Part shown: positions 49,792-57,259 of the stretch, one piece after another
Layout of the letters: each line of letters starts with the position of its first letter
How positions within the stretch are numbered: position 1 is the stretch's first letter
NCBI RefSeq assembly: GCF_000311845.1
Contig: NZ_HE978575.1
Span: 591,321 to 655,320, forward strand
Origin: Enorma massiliensis phI
GTDB lineage: Bacteria; Actinomycetota; Coriobacteriia; Coriobacteriales; Coriobacteriaceae
DNA length: 64,000 nucleotides
Direction of reading: 5' to 3'
The notes under the pieces: generated by a model
The model's database searches: none
Told to the model about the DNA's origin: nothing
The model's input: only the letters and a program-made list of their open reading frames with translations
Made by a program: the position numbers and the translations under genes

Positions 49792-50865
49792 CTACTTGAT
49801 CTCCTCGAAGATGGTGTTGGCCTCGTCCATGATGTCGGTCTTCACGTAGTTCTCTACCGGAACCTCCTCGGTGACGGTGCCGGCGTCGAGGAAGACCTGC
49901 TGCTGGGCCTGGTAGTAGCCCAAGATGGTGTCGGTGTCGCCCTGGCAGTCGACGGCGCCCTGCCAGTCGCCCTCGCCCGTGGACTGCAGGAGGGTCTCCT
50001 CGGGAAGGTCGAGCTCGGAAGCGAGGAGCTTGGCGACGTCCTCGATGTGCTCAGCGCGATACACATGGCCCTTGGCGATGGCGGCGCCGAAGCGAGCGAG
50101 CACCTCGGCGTTCTCGTCGGCGTACTCGGGCAGGCACACGTAGCTGCCGGGGAAGGCGACCTCGTCGGAGTAGTCGGTGTTGGTGCCGAGGACGAGGTAG
50201 TTGTCGCCCAGCTGCTCCTGGATGGTCACGGTGTTGGGCGACCAGGTGGCGGCGGCGTCGATCTGGCCGGAGATGAGGGCCGTGGTCATGCCGGAGACGT
50301 CCATCTCAACCTTGGTGATGTCGTCTTCGGTGAGGCCGGCGTCACGCAGAACGAGGCCGAGGATGATCTCGGAGGAGGTGCCGGTGGAGACGCCTACGGT
50401 CTTGCCCTTGAGGTCAGCGGCCGTGGGGACCTTGGTCTTGTCGACCACGACGGCGTCAGCCTGGGAGAGCTGGTCGAAGGCGAAGACAACGGCGTCGCCG
50501 GAGATGCACAGCGTGTGCGCGCCGTGCCCGATCTGGGCGATGTCGATGTCGCCGGACTGCATGGCCGTGATCTCGGCCGGGCCGCCCTGGAACTGAGCGG
50601 TCTCGACGGTGATGCCTACCTCATCGAAATAGCCCTGGTCGATGGCGGCGAAGAGCGTGCCGGCGGAGCCGAGGTTGGGCATGAAGGCAACGCGGAGCGT
50701 CACGGGATCGTAGGACGAGCCGCTGGTGGCGGCGCTGCCCTGGGTGCTGCCAGCGGGCGTGTTGCTGCCGCTGCAGCCGGCGAGGCCGGCGGCCATAAGG
50801 CCGAGTCCGCCGAGACCGGCGAGCATGCTGCGACGGCTGATGTTGATATCGTTCAGGTTGGACAT
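49792..50865 (-). CDS. ABC importer substrate-binding lipoprotein (SsuA/TauA/NMT1-like)
   Basis: A 357-residue periplasmic-binding-protein-like lipoprotein. Its signal peptide is SRRSMLAGLGGLGLMAAG with lipobox LAGC (C31) and a twin-arginine-like start, followed by a Gly/Ser-rich linker. The body is type II (RVAFMPNLGSAGTLFAAIDQGYFDEVG in outline, then EITAMQSGDIDIAQIGHG, then LKGKTVGVSTGTSSEIIL), as in sulfonate, taurine, nitrate and thiamine-precursor binders. Specificity cannot be read. It is last in a three-gene leftward operon after the permease and ATPase. Confidence 0.9.
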   Translation of the reverse strand: MSNLNDINISRRSMLAGLGGLGLMAAGLAGCSGSNTPAGSTQGSAATSGSSYDPVTLRVAFMPNLGSAGTLFAAIDQGYFDEVGITVETAQFQGGPAEITAMQSGDIDIAQIGHGAHTLCISGDAVVFAFDQLSQADAVVVDKTKVPTAADLKGKTVGVSTGTSSEIILGLVLRDAGLTEDDITKVEMDVSGMTTALISGQIDAAATWSPNTVTIQEQLGDNYLVLGTNTDYSDEVAFPGSYVCLPEYADENAEVLARFGAAIAKGHVYRAEHIEDVAKLLASELDLPEETLLQSTGEGDWQGAVDCQGDTDTILGYYQAQQQVFLDAGTVTEEVPVENYVKTDIMDEANTIFEEIK

Positions 50866-50964
50866 GATCTTCTCCTTCTCTTGTTCAACCTCGCACCGTG
50901 CGGGACGGTGCGCTTTTCCCACTCGAGAGCTGGGCGGCGCCTCAGGCGGCCGCTCGTGCGCCCG

Positions 50965-51756
50965 TTATTTACGAACCGACAGGTACTCCTGGTAGACCTG
51001 GCTCCAGATCTCGTTCTTGAGCTCGAGGAAGCGGGGCGTCATCTTCGTGGCCTGGTCGCGCGGATAGGGGATATCGATGTCGATGATGTCCTTCACGCGG
51101 CCCGGGCGCGCGCTCATGATCACGCAGCGCTGACCCAAGATGATGGCCTCTTCCACGTCGTGGGTGATGAAGAAGCAGGTCTTGCGCTCCTTCTCCCAGG
51201 TCTCGATGAGCTCCTGCTGAAGCTGGGTGCGCGTCTGCGCGTCGAGTGCGCCGAAGGGCTCGTCCATAAGGAGCACCTGGGGGTTGGTGGCATAGGCGCG
51301 CGCGATGGCCACGCGCTGCTTCATGCCGCCCGAGAGCTCCTTCGGATAGTGGTTGGCGAAGTCCTCAAGGTCGACCATCTTGAGATAGCGGTGGGCGATC
51401 TCTTCGGCTTCTTCCTTCGATTTCCCCTGAAGCTTCAGGCCGAACATGACGTTCTTGATAACCGTGAGCCACGGGAAGAGCGCGTACTGCTGGAAGACGA
51501 TGCCGCGCTCCGGGCTCGGCCCATCCACCGGCTTGCCGTCGACCGTAACCTGGCCCTCGGTGGGCGTCTCGAGGCCGCCGATGATGTTCAAGAGCGTGGA
51601 CTTGCCGCAGCCGGAGGGACCCACGACGGTGATGAACTCATTCTCGTGGATGTCGAGGTCGACGCCATTCAGGGCCACCATCTCACCCTTGCGAGTCTGG
51701 AACTTCTTCACCACATGGTCGATGTGGACCTTTACTGCTGAACCGTTTCCTGCCAT
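50965..51756 (-). CDS. ABC importer ATPase (SsuB/TauB-like)
   Basis: A 263-residue nucleotide-binding subunit. It has Walker A VGPSGCGKST, Q-loop GIVFQQYALFPWLTV, signature LSGGMKQRVAIARA, Walker B VLLMDEPFGALDAQTR and H-loop FFITHDVEEAI. The overall pattern is that of the nitrate/sulfonate/taurine importer ATPases. Its start overlaps the end of the permease gene by 25 bases. Confidence 0.94.
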   Translation of the reverse strand: MAGNGSAVKVHIDHVVKKFQTRKGEMVALNGVDLDIHENEFITVVGPSGCGKSTLLNIIGGLETPTEGQVTVDGKPVDGPSPERGIVFQQYALFPWLTVIKNVMFGLKLQGKSKEEAEEIAHRYLKMVDLEDFANHYPKELSGGMKQRVAIARAYATNPQVLLMDEPFGALDAQTRTQLQQELIETWEKERKTCFFITHDVEEAIILGQRCVIMSARPGRVKDIIDIDIPYPRDQATKMTPRFLELKNEIWSQVYQEYLSVRK

Positions 51757-52511
51757 CCGGTGAACCTCCTTTCGAGGAATCGAACGATCTTCTCAAAGCA
51801 GATGCCGATGATGCCGAGCATGATGATGCCGAGCAGCACCGTATCCATCTGGTAGTAACCGCTGGCCTGCTGGATCATCATGCCGAGGCCGCGGTCGCCG
51901 CCGACGATTTCGGAGGCCATGAGCGTGGTGAGCGAGGTGGACAGGCCGAGGCGCGCCGCCACGAGGATGAAGGGCGTGGTGGCGGGGATGGTCACCTTGA
52001 AGAAGATGTCGGTCTGCTTGGCGCCGAGCACGCGGGCAGCCTTGATGAGCGTGGTGTCGACGCCCTTGATGCCCTGGTAGATGGTTACCACCTGAACGAG
52101 GAAGGACGCGATGAAGATGACCGCGATCTTGCTCTCGTTGCCAATGCCGAGCCAAGCGATGAGCAGGAAGACGTAGGCCAGGGGCGGGATGTTGCGCACG
52201 AACTGAATCCACGGTTCAACGATGTGGCGGATCGGGTCGTACCATGCCATGAGGAAGGCGACGGGGATGGACGTGATGAACGCGAGCCCGAAGCCGATGA
52301 GCACGCGCGACAGCGATGCCCAGACGTGCTCGAGCAAGATGCCGCTCTCGAGCTTGCTCACAAACGCGGCCCCCACCTCGGCCGGCGGCGCGAAGACGGC
52401 GGGCAGCTGGCTCGAGGCGACGAGCCATAACGCGATCGCGCAGGCGAATGAGATGAGCACCCAAACGGCGTTGGGTATCTTCGCCCAGATCGGTTTCTTC
52501 TTTTCCTGCAT
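51732..52511 (-). CDS. ABC importer permease (SsuC/TauC-like)
   Basis: A 259-residue protein with about six transmembrane helices and the EAA-type loop KAARVLGAKQTDIFFKVTIP, typical of BPD_transp_1 permeases of the sulfonate/nitrate group (also SLSRVLIGFGLAFITSIPVAFLMA in outline, and TSLTTLMASEIVGGDRGLGMM). ATG 52511 (MQEKKKPIWAKIP) follows AAAGGAG; the longer ORF start at 52598 lies over an operator-like palindrome. It is the first gene of the leftward importer operon. Confidence 0.92.
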   Translation of the reverse strand: MQEKKKPIWAKIPNAVWVLISFACAIALWLVASSQLPAVFAPPAEVGAAFVSKLESGILLEHVWASLSRVLIGFGLAFITSIPVAFLMAWYDPIRHIVEPWIQFVRNIPPLAYVFLLIAWLGIGNESKIAVIFIASFLVQVVTIYQGIKGVDTTLIKAARVLGAKQTDIFFKVTIPATTPFILVAARLGLSTSLTTLMASEIVGGDRGLGMMIQQASGYYQMDTVLLGIIMLGIIGICFEKIVRFLERRFTGWQETVQQ

Positions 52512-52562
52512 GTCGAAGGGCTCCTTTCTCAGCGTGGTAAGGCGTGGTTGCTCATGACCACA

Positions 52563-52578
52563 ACTTAAACGTATAAGT
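52563..52578. promoter_or_regulatory. LacI-type operator, copy 1 (ABC importer side)
   Basis: ACTTAAACGTATAAGT is a near-perfect palindrome centred on ACGT, as usual for LacI-family operators. It lies 52 bases upstream of the permease ATG. An identical 16-mer occurs at 52817-52832. Confidence 0.75.
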
Positions 52579-52816
52579 AGAGCAATGACCGAACACACCT
52601 AGAATATTAGTCATGATGCGATGGGAAAAACAGGAAAAGATTGGCGCTCAAATCCCGCAAAAGAACGTTTCAGACACATTAAACAGCAGGTAGATATGCT
52701 TAAAATGAACCTTAAATCATGCGAGGGGATATTCTATAAACGGTCGGTTTACGCCGCTCAGCGGTATATTGGAAAGAAAGGTGTGATTCTCGCGTGTGGC
52801 CTGCGCTTTTGTGTTA

Positions 52817-52832
52817 ACTTAAACGTATAAGT
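52817..52832. promoter_or_regulatory. LacI-type operator, copy 2 (lacI side)
   Basis: The same 16-mer ACTTAAACGTATAAGT, 70 bases upstream of the LacI ATG. The spacing between the two centres is 254 bases, which would allow looping. The intervening AT-richer 52579-52816 holds a 69-residue ORF (52621-52830) that I do not accept as a gene. Confidence 0.75.
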
Positions 52833-52901
52833 TGAACGATACCGCGATAATGCTGCTCGTTCGCTCGTTTTATACGTCGGCCACGAGATACGGGAGGGTG
52901 C

Positions 52902-53972
52902 ATGGGCAAGCGCGTTACGCTCAAGGACATCGCCACCGCCGCCGGTGTCACCACGGCGACGGTCTCGTATGTTCTCAACGACACCCCAGGCCAAAAGATT
53001 GCTCCCGAGACGCGCGAGCGCGTGCTCAAGGCCGCGCGCGAGCTGAGTTATGTGCCCAATAGCGCGGCGCGCACCCTGCGCGCCCGTCGCTCGCAGTGCG
53101 TGGGCGTGGTGGCCAAGAAGAACCTCGCCGTCCCGCGCTTCTCGCAGACCATCCGCGGTATCCAGAGCAGGCTCGAGGATATCGGCTATAACTTGCTGCT
53201 GTGCACTAATAAGGTCAAGAAGGGCGGATTGAGCGACTATCTCATCGCCTATCTTGAGGGCCGTGTCGATGGAATCATCTTCCTCGGCAAGGATAACGTT
53301 GGGCCTAGCGCGGAGAGCGTCGAGGTGATCGAGCGCGAGCGCGTTCCGTTCGTTGCCTACGACTGTGTCGAGCGTGCGAGCGCGTATAGCACGGTCGATT
53401 TCGACTACCGGGGCGGTGCCCGGCTCCTTGCCGAGCGCGTGCTCGCGTCGGCGCCGCGCCGGCTCCTCTACATCGCGCCCGATATCGACGCTCCCCAGGA
53501 GCGCCAGCGCGTCGAGGGCCTTTCCGTTGCCCTGAAGAACAGCCCCGAGACCGAGCTTATTGAGCTTACGGTTCCCATCACGCTGGATAACCTCGATACA
53601 TGGGACCTCCGCTACTCGATAGGCGCTACGCCCGAGGGCGACGAGCTCACGGCTTCCTTCGCCCGGGCGCTCCGCGAGGCTGTCGGCGGGCTCGAGCGAG
53701 GCGACGCGGTCATCGCGAGCTGGTCGGGATGGACCGAGCCCATCCGCTACCGTTGCCGCGAGCGGGGAATCGTGACGGCGGAGCTCGCGAACAACGGCGA
53801 GAGCAATTTCTACCCCGATCTCTGCGTTCGTCTGCCCAACTTCGACGCCGGTGTGGCGTGCGCCGATGAGCTTCTCTCGCTTATCGACGGCAAGCCCTCG
53901 AGCGCCCGCCTCCTGCACCTCACGAACGTGCTCGATGGCACGCGAGGTGCCTATGGGGAGGATATCTACTGA
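52902..53972 (+). CDS. LacI-family transcriptional regulator
   Basis: A 356-residue regulator. The DNA-binding domain is VTLKDIATAAGVTTATVSYV plus hinge PNSAARTLRARRS, followed by a periplasmic-binding-protein-type effector domain (RGIQSRLEDIGYNLLLCTN, GRVDGIIFLGKDNV). The ligand is unknown, probably a sugar or sugar phosphate. Its ribosome binding site is GGGAGGG. It heads the operon with aldolase, kinase and isomerases, and two identical LacI-type palindromes flank its promoter region, so it most likely controls both this operon and the divergent ABC importer. Confidence 0.94.
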   Translation: MGKRVTLKDIATAAGVTTATVSYVLNDTPGQKIAPETRERVLKAARELSYVPNSAARTLRARRSQCVGVVAKKNLAVPRFSQTIRGIQSRLEDIGYNLLLCTNKVKKGGLSDYLIAYLEGRVDGIIFLGKDNVGPSAESVEVIERERVPFVAYDCVERASAYSTVDFDYRGGARLLAERVLASAPRRLLYIAPDIDAPQERQRVEGLSVALKNSPETELIELTVPITLDNLDTWDLRYSIGATPEGDELTASFARALREAVGGLERGDAVIASWSGWTEPIRYRCRERGIVTAELANNGESNFYPDLCVRLPNFDAGVACADELLSLIDGKPSSARLLHLTNVLDGTRGAYGEDIY

Positions 53973-54016
53973 AACGCGCCGGCGCCGCCGGCTGGATGCA
54001 AAGGAGCCTGATTTCT

Positions 54017-55171
54017 ATGCCACTCGTTCCGCTCAAACCCGTTCTCGACGCCGCCCGGCGCCACGGCTACGCGCAGGGGGCGTTCAACGTCAACGCGGTG
54101 TGTCAGGCCAAGGCTGCCATCGAGGTGCACGAGATGTTCCGCAGCCCCGTGATCTTGCAGGGGGCGGACCTCGCCAACGCCTTCATGGGGGGCCGGGCCG
54201 ACTTCGCGAACGGCACCGTCGAGGACAAGATCCGGGGCGCGAAGAACATCGGTGATGCCGTCAAGCTCTATGGCGAGCATTCGCCCGTTCCCGTGGTGCT
54301 CCACCTCGACCACGGGCGCGACATGGAGAGCGTGAAGGCTGCCATCGCGGGCGGCTATACGTCGGTCATGATCGACGGCTCTTCGCTGCCGTTTGAAGAG
54401 AACAAGGAGCTCACGCGCGAGGTCGTGAAGTACGCGCACGCCCGTGGCGTCTCGGTCGAGGGCGAGCTCGGCGTGCTCGCCGGCGTGGAGGATCACGTGT
54501 TCGCGGCGTCGTCCACCTATACCAACCCGCTCTCGGCAGTGGAGTTCGTGCGCGACACCGGCGTTGACGCGCTCGCCATCTCCTATGGCACCATGCACGG
54601 CGCTTCCAAGGGCAAGAACGTCAAGCTGCGCCGCGAGATCCCCATCGCCATCCGCGAGTGCCTGGCGCACGAGGACCTCGGTTGCGCGCTCGTGAGCCAC
54701 GGCTCCTCAACGGTGCCGCAGTACATCGTGCGCGAGATCAACGAGCTGGGAGGCCAGATCGGCGAGGCGCACGGCATCCCCGTCGCCGAGCTTCTGGAGG
54801 CCATCCCCGCCGGTATCAACAAGATCAACGTCGATACGGACATCCGTCTCGCCGTGACGCGCAACATGCGCGAGCTCTTTGAGCGCGAACCCGAGCTCAA
54901 GGAGAGCTCGCTTGCAGGTGTGTGGCAGCTGCTCGATGAGAAGCGCGAGCAGTTCGACCCGCGCGCCTTCCTGCCGCCGGTGTACGACCTCGTCATGTAC
55001 GGCACCGTTGCCGACGAGGCGCAGGAGAAGCTCGTCGCCGCCATCGAGGCGGGCGTCAAGGAGGCTGTTGGAACGCTCATCGTGCAATTCGGCAGCTACG
55101 GCAAGGCGCCGTTGGTCAAGATCGCCACGCTCGACGAGATGGCGGAGCGCTACGCGAAGGAAGGTCGATAG
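54017..55171 (+). CDS. Class II aldolase, long paralogue
   Basis: A 384-residue zinc aldolase, second in the window. Motifs are GAFNVNAVCQAKAAIEVHE, VVLHLDHGRDMESVKAAI (zinc His and catalytic Asp), EGELGVLAGVEDHV, LAISYGTMHGASKGKN, ALVSHGSSTVPQYIV and NKINVDTDIRLAVTRNMREL. It is closer to the long class II aldolases than to the 288-residue housekeeping enzyme at 31727. A variant HGSST replaces the usual HGGSG, at the phosphate-binding loop, hinting at a different phosphorylated substrate. ATG 54017 follows AAAGGAG; it starts 44 bases after lacI and ends three bases before the kinase. Confidence 0.93.
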   Translation: MPLVPLKPVLDAARRHGYAQGAFNVNAVCQAKAAIEVHEMFRSPVILQGADLANAFMGGRADFANGTVEDKIRGAKNIGDAVKLYGEHSPVPVVLHLDHGRDMESVKAAIAGGYTSVMIDGSSLPFEENKELTREVVKYAHARGVSVEGELGVLAGVEDHVFAASSTYTNPLSAVEFVRDTGVDALAISYGTMHGASKGKNVKLRREIPIAIRECLAHEDLGCALVSHGSSTVPQYIVREINELGGQIGEAHGIPVAELLEAIPAGINKINVDTDIRLAVTRNMRELFEREPELKESSLAGVWQLLDEKREQFDPRAFLPPVYDLVMYGTVADEAQEKLVAAIEAGVKEAVGTLIVQFGSYGKAPLVKIATLDEMAERYAKEGR

Positions 55172-55174
55172 CTT

Positions 55175-56335
55175 ATGGCAGGCAAGAACATCCTCGTCAT
55201 GCACGGCGGAGGCCCGACCGCGGTCATCAACGCCTCGCTCTATGGCATCGTGGCAGAAGGCAAGCTCCATGGCGAGATCGCGCACATCTACGGCGCGCAC
55301 GGCGGCCCCTCTGGCCTCGTGAACGGCACCCTCATCGACCTGAGCGCCATGCCCGATAGCGAGCTCGTGCGCCTGCGCGACGCGCCAGGCTCTGCCATCG
55401 GCACGGGCCGCGACGCGCTCGCCGGCCACTATCCGGCCATGGTGGAGCTCCTCATCAAGAACGGTATCGATATCGTCATGCCCACGGGCGGCAACGGCAC
55501 CATGAACACGTGTGCGCTGCTCCAGGAGGCCATCGACGAGGCGGGAGCCGACATTCAGGTGATTGGCGTGCCCAAGACCATGGACAACGACATCGCAGAG
55601 ATCGACCACGCGCCCGGTTACGGCAGCGCCGCCCGCTATGTGGCGCAAAGCGTGGGCGAGGTGTGCGCGGACGTACACAGCATGCCCATCCACCTCGTGG
55701 TGGTTGAGGTCATGGGCCGGTCCGCCGGCTGGGTTGCGGCAGCGAGCTCGCTCGCCGATGCTTGCGGTCAGGGCGGCCCCGACCTCATCTACATGCCGGA
55801 GCGCGCATTTGACGAGGAGGCGTTCCTCGCGGACTGCCAGCGCTTGATCGACACCAAGCGCGGCGGCGTCATCGTGGCGAGCGAGGGCCTGCATGACGCG
55901 GCGGGCAGTCCCATCGTCGACCCCATCATGGAAGTCGAGCGCGAGACGTACTTCGGCGACGTGTCGTCGCACCTTGCGAACCTTATCGTGGCGAAGCTCG
56001 GCTACAAGGCCCGCTCGGAGAAGCCGGGCCTGCTCGGCCGCGCATCGGTTGCGCTTCGCAGCCAAGTTGACGTTGACGAGGCGGAGGAAGTCGGTCGTGC
56101 CGCCGTGCGCGCCGCGCTTTCCGGCGAGACGGCCAAGATGGTCGGTATCCAGCGCGTGCCGGGCGACGCATACGCCATCGAGACGAACCTCATCGACGTG
56201 GAGCGTGTGCGCCTCATCGAGCGCTGCCTGCCCGACGCCTTCATCAACGAAGCGGGCAACGGCGTCACCCCGGCATTCAAGGAGTGGGCGGCCCCGCTCG
56301 TGGGCGAATTGCCGAGCTTTGTAAGCTTCCTGTAG
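55175..56335 (+). CDS. PfkA-superfamily phosphofructokinase (PPi-type features)
   Basis: A 386-residue kinase of the PFK-A fold. It begins NILVMHGGGPTAVINASLYG, with GTGRDAL after it. The nucleotide/Mg loop reads MPTGGNGTMNT (residues 102-112) where ATP enzymes have GGDGS and PPi enzymes GGDDT. The following loop is PKTMDND (133-139); Lys at this place (Gly124 in E. coli) is typical of pyrophosphate-dependent or group III enzymes. Later blocks are VEVMGRSAGWVAAAS, IYMPERAFDE and RVPGDAYAIE. The acceptor and phosphoryl donor cannot be fixed: fructose-6-P or another ketose phosphate, ATP or PPi. It is coupled closely to the aldolase (three-base gap). Confidence 0.9.
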   Translation: MAGKNILVMHGGGPTAVINASLYGIVAEGKLHGEIAHIYGAHGGPSGLVNGTLIDLSAMPDSELVRLRDAPGSAIGTGRDALAGHYPAMVELLIKNGIDIVMPTGGNGTMNTCALLQEAIDEAGADIQVIGVPKTMDNDIAEIDHAPGYGSAARYVAQSVGEVCADVHSMPIHLVVVEVMGRSAGWVAAASSLADACGQGGPDLIYMPERAFDEEAFLADCQRLIDTKRGGVIVASEGLHDAAGSPIVDPIMEVERETYFGDVSSHLANLIVAKLGYKARSEKPGLLGRASVALRSQVDVDEAEEVGRAAVRAALSGETAKMVGIQRVPGDAYAIETNLIDVERVRLIERCLPDAFINEAGNGVTPAFKEWAAPLVGELPSFVSFL

Positions 56336-56389
56336 CAAGACCGGTGGGGGCGGACCCTGGTCTTTGCCCCCGCGTCTGAAGGAGTGTGC

Positions 56390-57226
56390 ATGAAACACAT
56401 CTTTTTGAATCTCAAGCGCTTCGATATCACGCCCGAGCACGGTGGCGTGAACCGTTTGGCGGAGCCCGCCGCATGGGGCGAAGCGGTGACATCCTCCATC
56501 AAAGACGTCGCTCTTCGCTATGCCGATGCGGAGCTCGCCGCCTTCCTGCCCGAGGCGCACCTCATCGGTGCCGTCGCCGGCGCTGCCGGAAGCCCGCTCG
56601 GCGTGGGCTGCCAGGGCGTCCATACGGCGGACACGGCGCCGGGCGGAAACTTCGGCGCCTTCACGACCCTGCGCACGGGCAATGCCGTGGCACAGCTCGG
56701 CTGCACCTGGGTGCTTATCGGCCACTGTGAGGAGCGCATGAACCTGCGCGCCATCATGGGTGAGGCAGGTGCTGCTCCCGATGCCGTGGAAGCGGCGGTG
56801 AATCGCGTGCTCGCGCGCGAGGTGGCTGCGGCTCAGGCAGCGGGCCTCACGGTGCTCTTCTGCATGGGGGAGCGCGAAGAGGAAGTCGATTCGTGGGAAG
56901 AGGTACTCACCGCCCAGCTCACGGGCGGCCTCGAGGGCGCCGATCTCTCTCGCGTGCGCGTTGCGTACGAGCCGGTGTGGAGCATCGGGCCGGGTAAGAC
57001 GCCCGCCGATGCACCGTATATCCAGAAGGTGGCCCGTCTCATCAAGGCGACGCTTCTCGGTGTGGACGTAGTCTACGGCGGCGGTCTCAAGGCCGATAAC
57101 GCTCAGATGCTCGCCGGCATCCCCGAGATCGACGGCGGCCTCATCGCACTCACCCGTTTCACCGGCGAGATCGGCTTCTACCCGGAGGAATATGCGGAAA
57201 TCGTCAAGCTGTATCTAGAGGCCTAG
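56390..57226 (+). CDS. Divergent triosephosphate isomerase
   Basis: A 278-residue (beta/alpha)8 isomerase with the TIM catalytic pattern: Asn/Lys in FLNLKRFD, the electrophilic His in LIGHCEER (usually GHSERR), the base Glu in AYEPVWSIGPGKTP with loop 6, and the phosphate loop YGGGLKADN. It is longer than a normal TpiA (~250) and the N-terminal strand lacks the classical NWKMN. This suggests a paralogue with changed role, such as an isomerase for another 3- or 4-carbon sugar phosphate, as known for erythrulose-phosphate isomerases of the same fold. ATG 56390 follows AAGGAG. Confidence 0.88.
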   Translation: MKHIFLNLKRFDITPEHGGVNRLAEPAAWGEAVTSSIKDVALRYADAELAAFLPEAHLIGAVAGAAGSPLGVGCQGVHTADTAPGGNFGAFTTLRTGNAVAQLGCTWVLIGHCEERMNLRAIMGEAGAAPDAVEAAVNRVLAREVAAAQAAGLTVLFCMGEREEEVDSWEEVLTAQLTGGLEGADLSRVRVAYEPVWSIGPGKTPADAPYIQKVARLIKATLLGVDVVYGGGLKADNAQMLAGIPEIDGGLIALTRFTGEIGFYPEEYAEIVKLYLEA

Positions 57227-57259
57227 CTCATTGGACGCATGAATAAGAAAGGAATGACC

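Noticed and set aside
49774-51741. 655-residue plus-strand ORF
   Set aside because: Shadow of the leftward ABC importer ATPase and binding-protein genes; composition is repetitive Leu/Val/Gly/Glu typical of antisense frames.
52621-52830. 69-residue ORF between the two LacI operators
   Set aside because: No convincing ribosome binding site, ends inside operator copy 2, and the region is better explained as divergent promoter DNA.
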